Positions 53,176-61,088 of a stretch of 64,000 bases of DNA are shown one piece after another. The notes below the pieces were generated by a model, which was not told where the DNA came from, did not search any database, and saw nothing but the letters and a program-made list of their open reading frames with translations. The stretch is taken from assembly GCF_019925205.1 (NCBI RefSeq), contig NC_083565.1, positions 29,540,241 to 29,604,240 on the forward strand. Reading direction: 5' to 3'. This DNA comes from Metopolophium dirhodum. Taxonomy: Eukaryota; Arthropoda; Insecta; Hemiptera; Aphididae. The stretch's first letter is position 1; each line of letters begins with the position of its first letter. Both the position numbers and the translations under genes were made by a program.

Positions 53176-53634
53176 TGCATTTTAGGAAACCAAAAAAAAA
53201 TTTTGAAAAATTTAACTGTAGGACTACACATCACAAAGTACAAACTAAAATGCCCAGAATCCTAAACAGAAAAAACTATTCAAAATATTTAGTTCATTAA
53301 AGAATGATTATTCATAGGGCACCAAATTATCAATTTTCAAGTCAATACAAAATAATCAATTAGAGTTACGTTACTAAAAAAAAAAATTGAAGGAGAGTGT
53401 TGGCGCTCGCAGGCAAATGCATTTTAAAAAACAAAAAAAAAAAAAATTTGGAAAAAATTTTACAGAAGAAAACTACAATTCAAAGTTCAAACTAAAATGC
53501 CCATATTCTTAAATAGAAAAAACTATTTAAAATATTTATTTTATTAAACAAGGAATATTCAAGAGGTACTCCAGATTGTCAATGTTTAAAATATTTAGCT
53601 AGTGGTTAAATCCTAAAAAAGAAATTGAAGGAGG

Positions 53635-54112
53635 GTGTTGGCGCCCGCAGGCAAATGCATTTTAGGAAACCAAAAAAAAATTTTGAAAAAATTTAACTGT
53701 AGGACTCTACATTACAAAGTACAAACTAAAATGCCCAGAATCCTAAACGGAAAAAACTGTTCAAAATATTTAGTTCATTTAAGAATTCATAGGGCACCAA
53801 GTTATCAATTTTCAAGTCAATACAAAATATTCAACTAGAGTTACATTACTAAAAAAAAAAAATTGAAGGAGGGTGTTGTTGGCGCCCGCAGGCAAATGCA
53901 TTTTAAAAACAAAAAAAAATAATTTGGAAAAAATTTGGAAAAAATTTTACAGAAGAAAAATACAATTCAAAGTTCAAACTAAAATGCCCATATTCTTAAA
54001 CTTAAAAACCATTTAAAATATTTAGTTCATTAAAGATAAGGATTATTCAAGGGTACCTGATTGTCAATATTTAAAAAATTTGGCTTGAGGTTAAATCCTA
54101 AAAAAATAATTG
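53635..54112 (+). repeat. Diverged monomer pair D1-D2, copy 2
   Basis: This repeats the 46.37-kb pair 7,263 bp downstream, including the 'gtgttgttggcgcc' box. It differs by small indels ('ttttcaagtcaatac' here against 'ttttcatcaatac') and single bases ('ggcttgagg' against 'ggctagagg'). The 67-codon frame at 53635-53838 is incidental and ends differently because of the indel. This pair borders the decaying edge of the array. Confidence 0.8.
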
Positions 54113-54780
54113 AAGGAGGGTGTTGGCGCCCGCAGGCAAATGCATTTTAGGAAACCAAAAAAAAATTTTGAAAAAATTTAACTGTAGGACTCTACATTAC
54201 AAAGTAAAAACTAAAATGCCCATATTCTTAAATAGAAATAACTATTTAAAATATTTATTTCATTAAACAAGGATTATTCAAGAGGTACCCCAGATTGTCA
54301 ATTTTTAAAATATTTGGCTAGAGGTTAAATCCTAAAAAAAAAATTTTGAAAAAATTTTACAGAAGAAAAATACAATTCATAGTTCAAACTAAAATGCCCA
54401 TATTCTTAAACAAAAAAACTATTTAAAATATTTATTTCATTAAACAAGGAATATTCGAGAGGTACCCCAGATTGTCAATGTTTAAATTGAAGGAGGGTGT
54501 TGGCGCCCGCAGGCAAATGCATTTTAGGAAACCAAAAAAAATTTTGAAAAAATTTTACTGTAGGACTACACATTACAAAGTACAAACTAAAATGTCCCGA
54601 AACTGAAACAGAAAAAACTATTCAAAATATTTAGTTCATTAATGAATGATTATTCATGGGGCACCAGATTGTCAATGTTTAAAAAATTTGGCTAGAGTTA
54701 AAAACATAAAAAAAAAAATTGAAGGGAGATGTTGGCGCCCGCAAGCAAATAGATTTTAGAAAAAATTTGACTGTAGGAAC
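54113..54780. repeat. Decaying outer edge of the satellite array
   Basis: The last monomers carry many private changes. One (about 54,331-54,350) has lost its GC box altogether, the A run of one monomer running directly into 'attttgaaaaaattttacag' of the next, as after recombination between A tracts. The last recognisable box ('gatgttggcgcccgcaag') begins near 54,728. Recognisable satellite fades out after 'gactgtaggaacac' near 54,775. Rising divergence at the edge fits the usual model in which unequal exchange homogenises the interior more than the ends. Confidence 0.8.
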
Positions 54781-54788
54781 ACATTTTA

Positions 54789-54815
54789 GGAGTACACGGG
54801 TACTCAGCGTACTCC
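54789..54815. other. Competing inverted repeats at the array boundary
   Basis: GAGTAC (54790-54795) and GTACTC (54800-54805) form a 6-bp stem with a 4-nt loop ACGG. Alternatively GGAGTAC (54789-54795) pairs with GTACTCC (54809-54815). The structure lies immediately outside the last satellite remnant. It could be a chance palindrome or part of an old insertion end. Confidence 0.5.
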
Positions 54816-55699
54816 CAGGTATAGCCGGTTAATCTTGAAAAATATTTATACAAATACATAAATAAATCTACTAGAGTTCAATGAATTGAAAAAAAAATTG
54901 TTTGAGAAATCTGTGTGAAATAACACTAAACAAAAGAATACGCTGGAAGCTAAATACTGCAATACATATTAACTACAATCCAAAAACTAGGTATTGTTTA
55001 CATTATAATAATATGAACAGTTATTATGATCAGAGGTGTATCACCGTAATATATGTATTAGAAAATGTATAAAAACGAATGTAATTTATAAAGGATGCAA
55101 AAAAATTAAATCAGAAAAAGGTCCTGCACGGAGTCTATTATGTGATTGTAATTTATGAAGGACACAAAATAATTTTTAATTTAAAATAATATTATGTTTG
55201 GCTGGGTCTACAGTCAATATTAAATAACAAACTATAAAGTCTAAATGCAAATAAAAACATAGTCAGATATCTGTTTTAGTCTTTGTAAATATGTGCGGAA
55301 AAAAATGAGATATAGTACAATGTAAAAAAATGTGGAAAGAAAATCCTGAGAATTCTTTGACAGTAGGATAATAAAACACAAAACTATATATTAAATTAAA
55401 ACTATTGATTTTATACATTTTCTATTTACAAAAGCTCATAAGTATTGAAAACCTTATAAAATCCTAAAAAAATTATATTTTGTTATATTTTAAAATACAT
55501 TTTATAATTTGTTGTGTTGGAAAAATTATTATTTAATGTTGGCTGTATTTAAGTTTTTAATAACTATACTGGTACAACAGCTGACAGTCTTTAAGACCGT
55601 GTTAAAAACTATAATAATTAGTTAACGTCTAATTTTCTGTCCTATCCTAACCTAACCTAACATAACCAAATTAATAATATTTAAATATTTTCTTTCATT
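54816..55699. other. AT-rich non-coding DNA beside the array
   Basis: No convincing coding frame is present. There is a weak direct repeat about 67 bp apart ('gtaatttataaaggatgc' near 55,080 and 'gtaatttatgaaggacac' near 55,147). A short (CCTAA)3 run is listed separately. Nothing else is recognisable. Confidence 0.6.
55646..55660 (-). repeat. Short interstitial (CCTAA)3, insect telomere unit
   Basis: CCTAACCTAACCTAA is followed by imperfect 'cataacc' and preceded by 'cctat'. Read on the minus strand it is (TTAGG)3, the canonical insect telomere repeat. Three units are too few to indicate a telomere. Such short runs are widespread in insect genomes and may arise by chance or by repair. Confidence 0.6.
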
Positions 55700-56161
55700 G
55701 TTATGTTTACAATATCGAATACCTTTATAGTTAGTAGGAAAAGATCATCGCAAAGCTCTCGACTAGTGATTGTAGTCGTCTATCCTCACCATAGCTTCAA
55801 CTAATCTTAGGTTTACCAAACTAGCCTTCTTATAGTATTAGGACACTTTGAATAAAATGATCCTGAATTGCAGGTTGCCGAACTTATAAGTGATTGATTA
55901 TCAAGTTGATCCTTAGATTGTTGACACCTTAATCCATGCTATGGATGAAGCCCATAGATGATAAAGATATGGATAGTCCACGCCTATGTTGAATACACTT
56001 GAGGTTGCGTTCCCGGATTGAGGCTCATTTATATTGATAGTCGATATAGGTATACTTTATTTGGCATCAATTGTTCCCCTCGAAGACCGCTGATAAGACC
56101 ATTATGTTATATCTTTATTATCTATGATGGAGCCATACCCAGCTCACTCGTGTAAACAATT
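55700..56161 (-). repeat. Left arm of a long inverted repeat (about 465 bp)
   Basis: Its reverse complement aligns over its whole length with 61,030-62,136 once a 641-bp insertion is removed from the latter. Shared blocks include 'gtttacacgagtgagctggg', 'ggtcttatcagcggtcttcg', 'gggcttcatccatagcatgg' and 'gatcttttcctac'. The arm contains its own inner inverted repeats (55,953-55,976 against 56,109-56,126), with 'atctttattatctatg' as the core. It carries no coding frame. It is either one of two copies of a non-autonomous element in opposite orientation, or the terminal arm of a 6.4-kb foldback-like element. Confidence 0.8.
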
Positions 56162-56364
56162 TGAAGTACATAACCTTGAGGCATTTCCTTTTAGGAAATT
56201 AATTAAATCCTCAAACATAACTCTTAATTCAAGAGCTTGTAACTAATACAATCATAATATAATATGAGTATAGTACATTCGTAATATTTTTTTATAATAT
56301 TTACTGTTAGTGAAATATTAAGTTTGTATTTCTAATATAATATATGTTATGATACGACACTTGC
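56162..56364. other. AT-rich spacer between the inverted arm and the 4.0-kb element
   Basis: About 200 bp of AT-rich sequence without coding frames. No counterpart is seen beside the right arm. Confidence 0.5.
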
Positions 56365-56394
56365 ACCATCCCAATCGGAAAATTGTGACTTACG

Positions 56395-56560
56395 CCGACA
56401 CTCACGAAGGGCGCAGTACTGTGACTGTACTGGAAGCCAACAGTTGGATGGCCCTTACGGGTACAGTACTGGCCATAATTTTATCCAGTACTGGTGTAGT
56501 ACTGGAAAACCAGCACTGGTAGTTTAGTGCTGATCTAGTACTGGTATTTTACGGACTCTG
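56395..56560. repeat. Left subterminal AGTACTGG motif cluster
   Basis: At least five copies of AGTACTG(G) lie within about 165 bp, including GTACAGTACTGGCC, CCAGTACTGG, TAGTACTGGAA and CTAGTACTGG, plus looser variants such as 'cagcactgg'. A matching but sparser cluster lies at 60,215-60,350. Clusters like this next to TIRs are typical transposase-binding subterminal repeats, though binding is inferred here. Confidence 0.6.
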
Positions 56561-56785
56561 TTTCAATGGCGAGCAAGGGCCAGCCAGTGTTTGTCGTAGT
56601 TATGCCTACATTGGCATAATACGGGCATATTACGTGCTCCAATCGATATGCTAGTAAAGGCTAGCCACTGTTCCTCGTAGTTGAGCCTAGGTTGACTGAG
56701 TACTGGCATTTTACGGGCTTTGTTTCAATGGCGAGCAAGGGCCAGCCAGTGTTTTTCGTAGTTGTGTCTATAACTATTATTGTAT
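56541..56785. repeat. Subterminal tandem repeat, about 81-bp unit, 3 copies
   Basis: The block 'tttcaatggcgagcaagggc' begins at 56,561 and 56,723 (162 bp apart), followed in both by 'cagccagtgttt' and 'tcgtagtt'. A diverged middle copy begins near 56,642 ('gctagtaaaggctagccact ... cctcgtagttgagcctagg'), making the unit about 81 bp. Each copy ends in a 'tttacggg' or 'attacgtg' motif. Confidence 0.7.
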
Positions 56786-56908
56786 ATAGTTGACCCATCC
56801 TAGTCCGTAACTCGTTCTTCGGTTTTGGCGGCGACGCTGTCACGGTCGGTGTCGGTCAATGGTTTCGACGGTGAATATATAGCTTCTCGTCCCACAGCCA
56901 GTGGATGA

Positions 56909-56933
56909 TTTTTTTTTTTTTGGGGGGGGGGGG
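56909..56933 (+). repeat. T13G12 homopolymer pair
   Basis: Thirteen T (56,909-56,921) are followed directly by twelve G (56,922-56,933). The G run could form a G-quadruplex on the plus strand. The length is likely to vary, and also to be misread by sequencing. Confidence 0.9.
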
Positions 56934-57940
56934 ATACCCATTCAAGTCGAGTACCAGATAATGATTAGCGGCAATCAACTATAGAAGTAAATATAATGGC
57001 AGATCAACATTAACTTGATACTTGATACTGACAGTATATCTCTGTTTGAAGTTTTGAACTTATAATACTTAATTTATATTTTTTATGAATAAAATGCTTT
57101 TTGGCACTTTTTCTGATTTCGTAGGTATTTAATATTACAGGACAAATATCCAGGACACTAATAAAACCAACCATCCACAATGATAAACTTTTTTCAAGCT
57201 GTTTAAATTTTCTAAATTGATATCATACATTTTATCAGTATACCTATTCCCATGCCAATGTTCGGCATAGCGCTTAGGGGTAGGTATAATATAGCTGTGC
57301 AAATAATATAAATATACCGGCGTATTCAGTCATCCTAAATACATAGGTATCATGTACAGCTGTTTTTTACTTACTGTGTTATAAAGGGTAATCGTTTAAG
57401 ACTGAGTAGTCTGAATATCTAATTGTGTGGGTATATATTACGAATTACGATATAATATTGGTAGGTACATATTTTTGTAAAGGTTTGTTCTAGTTCTACT
57501 CTATAATGGTAGCTATTTTATAGTTTTATAGGGGTACCTTTTGATTTTAATTTTATTGTTTTTAAAACAGTATTTTGCCTTGTCTTTGTGTCAGTGTATC
57601 AAAGGTATGTCGTATACTCGTATTTGACTATAATGATTTACAATTAACTTGGTTAATATTTAAAAGCGATTTGAACCACATTTGTTTTATTTAAATGTAT
57701 GTGTAACAAAATACTATTACCTAAGTATTATATTTGTATTAGCCACGATTCACGAAGTCGTACAAATTATAATATTAGTATATTCCAATACAAATATTCA
57801 AATTTCAGTTACACAGTTTCATGAAGATGACAGTTTAATAAATAAATATATTATAATATAGTATTGTATTATTAATTATTATATTGTTTAGTATAATGAT
57901 TTCTGTTGTTAATCAGCCAATTTTCGGAGAAAACCATAAT
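56934..57940. other. AT-rich interior of the 4.0-kb element
   Basis: No coding frame stands out. There is a small hairpin 'atgccaatgttcggcat' near 57,255 and many TATA and ATTATA words. Nothing further is recognisable. Confidence 0.5.
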
Positions 57941-57944
57941 ATAA

Positions 57945-58135
57945 CGGCTGTATGCCCCCGCCGTACGCCGCACTGCCAATGTATTATCGTTCGATCATTT
58001 CACGGCGTTCACACACTCACACGATATATACGAATACGATACACACATACGTACTACAGCGTTCACTGAACAGTGACTATAAAAAAAAAATAGTTACTAT
58101 TCTACCGTCTACGCCTGTGTAAGTGTTATAGCGCA
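57945..58135 (+). promoter_or_regulatory. CpG-rich, TATA-containing putative promoter
   Basis: In otherwise AT-rich DNA this stretch is dense in CG dinucleotides ('cccccgccgtacgccgcac', 'cgttcgatc', 'cacggcgttc', 'acgaatacgatac', 'tacgtac'). A TATA-like 'gactataaaaaa' lies near 58,075. Downstream there is a strong splice donor at 58,317 and then the broken gene. A 61-codon frame overlapping this region (57,884-58,069) has biased, low-quality content and is not called. Promoter activity is inferred from composition and position only. Confidence 0.45.
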
Positions 58136-58316
58136 ATACGTCTTGTTAATGTTTATGAATATTGTTAAATTATGTAAACTATATTGTGTCGTCGGTTTTT
58201 AAATTTTTTTACTAACCCAGCTAAACTTACTTACTAAACCCAGCTACGACGCACGTGTTGACGTAACGTACCACGTACCTACATCAAAAAAGTTTAGTTG
58301 TGCAGGTGCATTTTCG
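58136..58316 (+). other. Putative 5' untranslated exon with GTAAGTA donor
   Basis: The sequence ends '...gcattttcg', followed by GTAAGTA at 58,317, a near-consensus metazoan 5' splice site. The first good acceptor downstream that is followed by coding sequence is 'tttttaaattag' at 59,116, giving an intron of exactly 800 bp (58,317-59,116). The transcription start is unknown. The left boundary given here is only the end of the promoter-like region. Confidence 0.4.
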
Positions 58317-58554
58317 GTAAGTACATACTAATCTACTTTTTTAATTATTATCGTTCTCATTATTGTTATTAATATTATAAATTGTAACTTCGTACTAAAA
58401 CTCACTGTTTACATGAATCAGAATTAATATAAAAATAATAGGTTACCTATGCTATAATATAAAAAATAGGTATTCAATTTTGTATACGCATATTGATTAT
58501 TTTCATTCAATGTAATAGCCAATAGGTTTGTATAATTGTAATTAATGTTTAATT

Positions 58555-58698
58555 CATAGGCGTGCGCAGTCCTTGGCAGGAGGGGCAGTCATATGGTAGT
58601 TAAATCATTTTTTTAAATTAACATTTGTAATTCTTTATAATTTGACTTTATTAGAGCAAAAATTGGATTCGTAGGAGGGGCAACTGCACACGCCTATG
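58555..58698. mobile_element. MITE-like element, 144 bp, 16-bp TIRs
   Basis: CATAGGCGTGCGCAGT at 58,555-58,570 matches the reverse complement of ACTGCACACGCCTATG at 58,683-58,698 with one mismatch. Inside are two direct 'aggaggggca' blocks near each end. No coding capacity and no clear target-site duplication are visible. It lies within the proposed first intron of the broken gene. Confidence 0.65.
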
Positions 58699-59116
58699 TT
58701 TATACCAAAATAAAAAATATTTATAAGAGTAAAGCATAATAGTTTTTAAATTACATCAACAATTAATGTGCAGTAGGTAATTGAAGACTAAAAAAAGTTG
58801 AGACCCCCCAACCCCCTTTAATGGGTTTTAACTTTTGGTATACATGGGCATACATTGGTATGCATTTTTATATTATGTCGTCCAGTCACATATGTTAGCA
58901 TACTACTTCTAATTATATTTTAATCAATAAGATTAAGTATCATTGCATGTATGCTCATTATTTTTTCACTTTAGTATCTCTTCACATTTTTACAATACCA
59001 AGCACATTATAAAATATTACTTTATAAGTATACTTTTTAGTGATTATCTAAAAAAAAAAAATAAATATTTGTTATGCCACTTACCAATTTCACCTAATGT
59101 ATTTTTTTTAAATTAG

Positions 59117-59825
59117 GTATGCCACCTTCAGAAACTTATGTTTCAAAAGCAAATTTAGAATCGGTCAAAAGAAGCTTAGAATATAAAATCACAGAAGAGG
59201 CCAAACAAACAAGGCACTTATTTGCATCCCACTATAATATAGGAGATATTAACAAAATCATGCAAGAAGAAAACTTAGATGACATGCCCAAATTAAACTT
59301 AGAAGATTTCCAACAGTTTGATAATGAATTAAAACATATCTTGGAGTTAATAAAAAAGATGGTAGAATTACTACTGAAACTGCACGGTTTTATTTGATTT
59401 GTAAATCTATTTTTTTATTTTTTAGAAATGTTTTATGTTGATCACCATTAAAAGTGGAGATAAATTATCTGAAAGTTTAAAAGCAGTTATTCCGAGAATA
59501 ATTTCGAAGGAAGTACAATTATTATAATAATTATAGTGCTTTTGGAAGGGAAACAAATGGAAGCAAGAAACTGAACTTTTCTGGGACACAATCATACTTA
59601 TTAGGTATATAATATTGTTCATATTTTGTATTTTATTTTTTTAAGTGTTATTTATTTTTGATTTCAGAAACCATTACTACCAAAGACCCTAATTTAAAAC
59701 TAAAGGATATTTCAAGCCAACTAAGCCGTTGGTTTTCGGGTGCTAAGGATCGTGAAGGTGGGAAGAAAGAAAGGATTTTTAAGAAAATGAAACACAGCCT
59801 TAGTAGAGAAGATAAAAGTGATTAA
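59117..59825 (+). pseudogene. Spliced, frameshifted gene; weakly DUF4806-like
   Basis: Three coding exons can be read. Exon 59,117-59,361 starts after an AG acceptor with ATG at 59,119 and encodes 81 residues: MPPSETYVSK..., a charged coiled-coil-like middle, then LNLEDFQQFDNELKHIL. A 64-bp GT-AG intron (59,362-59,425) leads in frame into exon 59,426-59,604, encoding LITIKSGDKLSESLKAVIPR and ISKEVQL. That frame stops at 59,525, but a frame shifted by one base resumes at 59,523 with YNNYSAFGRETNGSKKLNFS. A 63-bp intron (59,605-59,667) then joins in phase to exon 59,668-59,825, encoding LSRWFSGAKDREGGKKERIF and a basic end, stop TAA at 59,823. The single frameshift falls in an ATT/AAT run prone to slippage or to misreading. 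The layout resembles proteins with a DUF4806 domain abundant in aphids; this is from general resemblance, not a search. Function is unknown. Reading through the first intron also gives KDGRITTETARFYLICKS in another frame, so the first splice is not certain. Confidence 0.55.
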
Positions 59826-59859
59826 AATATATTAATTGTATTTTAAAAAGGTGTTGTTT

Positions 59860-59865
59860 AATAAA
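59860..59865 (+). terminator. AATAAA polyadenylation signal
   Basis: AATAAA lies 35 bp after the stop codon of the broken gene, within 'gtgttgtttaataaagattt'. This placement is right for a poly(A) signal and supports the plus-strand gene model. Confidence 0.55.
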
Positions 59866-60200
59866 GATTTTGAAGAACTAAATTGAATTATACTTTATAA
59901 ATTATTTATATCTTAGAAATACTAAAGATTGATCACTATAAGAACATTTTATTTTTTGAACTAGGCATAAACATGCTAAGTTATATATTAATTTGGAAAT
60001 TGTATTCAACTTTTTTATAGTTACCTACTATATTCTACTCATTTTATAACATATTTTTTTATATTTATACATACATAGGAATAGATATTAATATATTTAT
60101 CATTGTTACATTGCATGTTGGCACAATACATAAACTGACAATTATAGATCATTAAAAATATATTATAAAATATTTATATAAGTTTTATTAGTAAGGGCAT
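59866..60200. other. AT-rich 3' flank of the broken gene
   Basis: AT-rich sequence inside the 4.0-kb element with no coding frame. Nothing is recognisable until the right subterminal repeats begin. Confidence 0.5.
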
Positions 60201-60369
60201 GCCAGCACAGAACCAGCAATGGTAGACCAGTCACCAGTACAGAATATTATTGCGCCAGTAATATTACTTAGTACTACACCAATAATGTTATTCAGTACTG
60301 GTCTAAATCTGCCTGCCAGTAATATGCCAGCATTAGCCAGTACTGGCGGAATGCTGCGCCTGTTGTGGA
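60201..60369. repeat. Right subterminal CCAGTACTGG region
   Basis: It contains 'accagtcaccagtacag', 'attcagtactggtc', and the 12-bp palindrome GCCAGTACTGGC (60,336-60,347), with many 'gccagtaat' variants between. It mirrors the left subterminal cluster and supports treating 56,365-60,386 as one element. Confidence 0.6.
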
Positions 60370-60386
60370 TTTCCGATTGGAATGGT

Positions 60387-60890
60387 CCCTTGATATAGTA
60401 ATGTGGCGACCCGGCACATCTCTTTTAGATAAATGATTAAATACTTAATCAAGTCTTCCAATTATCTCCCTATTATTACAACACCGTTACCAATACGCGT
60501 TTTTTTTTGGGGGTTAGTTAATATAATTGCATGTTTTCATGATTTCGTATTTATGCTTATTTTCTTAAAATGTTTTTATATTTTCGGTTCATCCGTTACC
60601 TACCTACATACCGTTACCTACCTACCAAATGTGTAAATAAAGAATTTTTTTTGTAGACCAATTTGAATTATAATTTATCAATTTAAAAAATTTTTAATAA
60701 AAATGTTTTCATTCAGTATTTTTTTGAATTTTAAGTGCATACATGCAGGCAAATATTTAACACTTTTTCATTGCATTAAATTCACAACCCTGCTAATTAC
60801 TTTTACTTCCAATCATAATACCTACCACAGTTAATGTTAAATGTCAAATTGTCAACAATCAACTGCTTCTTCAACTTGATAACACTAATA
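60387..60890. other. AT-rich spacer to the right of the 4.0-kb element
   Basis: It has a T10G5 run near 60,500-60,514 and a (CCTA)-type microrepeat near 60,598-60,626 ('ttacctacctacataccg'). A 67-codon frame (60,433-60,636) runs through the simple repeats and has no sign of coding function. Confidence 0.5.
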
Positions 60891-61017
60891 GGATGTCAGA
60901 TTTTTAGCGCACCATTTATTTCTCTCTCTGACCCAATCATTTTAGTGTTTTCTTAATCGTACATTTGGTATGCTACGCGTGGGTCAAAGATGGAAAACAA
61001 ATAGTGCGCTGACATCC
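60891..61017. mobile_element. MITE-like near-palindrome, 127 bp
   Basis: The ends are GGATGTCAG (60,891-60,899) and a segment ending GACATCC (61,011-61,017). The pairing continues inward: left 'agcgcaccatttattt' with right 'aaacaaatagtgcgct', then left 'ctgacccaatc' with right 'gtgggtcaaag'. The left arm carries an extra ATTTTT after GGATGTCAG. Nearly the whole element can fold into one hairpin, as in many miniature inverted-repeat transposable elements. It has no coding capacity, and its target-site duplication is uncertain. Confidence 0.65.
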
Positions 61018-61088
61018 CAACCGGCAACAAGTTTACACGAGTGAGCTGGGTATGGCTCCATCATAGATAATAAAGATATGGATAGGAC

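Larger units (their letters stand above)
44273..54110. repeat. Satellite domain 3: diverged C monomers and hybrid heads
   Basis: C monomers reappear, but four have 'ggactaaacatcacaaag' and 'atgtccagaatcctaataag' (starting near 44273, 45670, 48243 and 51040). Three are followed by a 'ttggcgcacgcagg' box (45908, 48484, 51279). Other local variants are 'cataacacaagg' (46281, 49092, 51888), 'gttgataaaatt' and A/B hybrid heads at 48061 and 50856. Monomers are more heterogeneous than in domains 1 and 2, as expected toward an array edge. Confidence 0.85.
1..54780. repeat. Satellite DNA array, about 203-242 bp monomers
   Basis: The whole stretch is head-to-tail monomers of one satellite superfamily. 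Boundaries taken at the conserved TTGGCGCC box fall at 211, 446, 680, 915, 1118, 1360, 1596, 1831, 2067, 2301, 2537, 2739 and so on. This gives unit sizes of about 235 (long), 203 (short) and 242 bp (C type). The mean over the first 20 complete monomers is 229 bp, so about 240 monomers are expected. All monomers are in the same orientation and no unrelated insertion interrupts them. The left end is cut by the window. Each monomer is A-tract rich except for one GC-rich box of about 30 bp. Satellite arrays like this are normally heterochromatic and non-coding. If the organism is an aphid its chromosomes are holocentric, so a localised centromere role should not be assumed. I cannot name the satellite family. 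Confidence 0.97.
56365..60386. mobile_element. DNA-transposon-like element, 4.0 kb, 17-bp TIRs
   Basis: The left end ACCATCCCAATCGGAAA (56,365-56,381) matches the reverse complement of the right end at 60,370-60,386 with one mismatch. Both ends continue with subterminal copies of AGTACTGG, some forming perfect palindromes: CCAGTACTGG at 56,485-56,494 and GCCAGTACTGGC at 60,336-60,347. Inside lie an 81-bp tandem repeat, a T13G12 run, a CpG-rich promoter-like region, and a broken spliced gene. I see no transposase motif, so the element is either non-autonomous or of a kind I do not recognise. No convincing target-site duplication is visible: the left flank ends '...cacttgc' and the right flank begins 'cccttgata'. 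The two arms at 55,700-56,161 and 61,030-62,136 surround it. Confidence 0.65.

Noticed and set aside
1..54780. Possible CRISPR array (regular repeats)
   Set aside because: There are no unique spacers between short repeats. The whole 203-242 bp unit is repeated, and the sequence is eukaryotic satellite.
55646..55667. Chromosome end marked by CCTAA repeats
   Set aside because: There are only three perfect units, surrounded by ordinary sequence on both sides. A real telomere would be a long array.
56661..56843. 60-codon minus-strand frame
   Set aside because: It runs across the 81-bp subterminal tandem repeats of the 4.0-kb element and has no recognisable protein features.
57884..58069. 61-codon frame in the CpG-rich stretch
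   Set aside because: It has simple-sequence content (repeated YIR/RYTHT-like residues) and overlaps the putative promoter. No splice or codon signal supports it.
59422..59622. 66-codon minus-strand frame
   Set aside because: It is antisense to the third exon of the broken gene, whose plus-strand reading is supported by splice sites and a poly(A) signal.
56365..60386. Target-site duplication for the 4.0-kb element
   Set aside because: The flanks share only CTTG at slightly different distances from the TIRs, which is too weak to claim.
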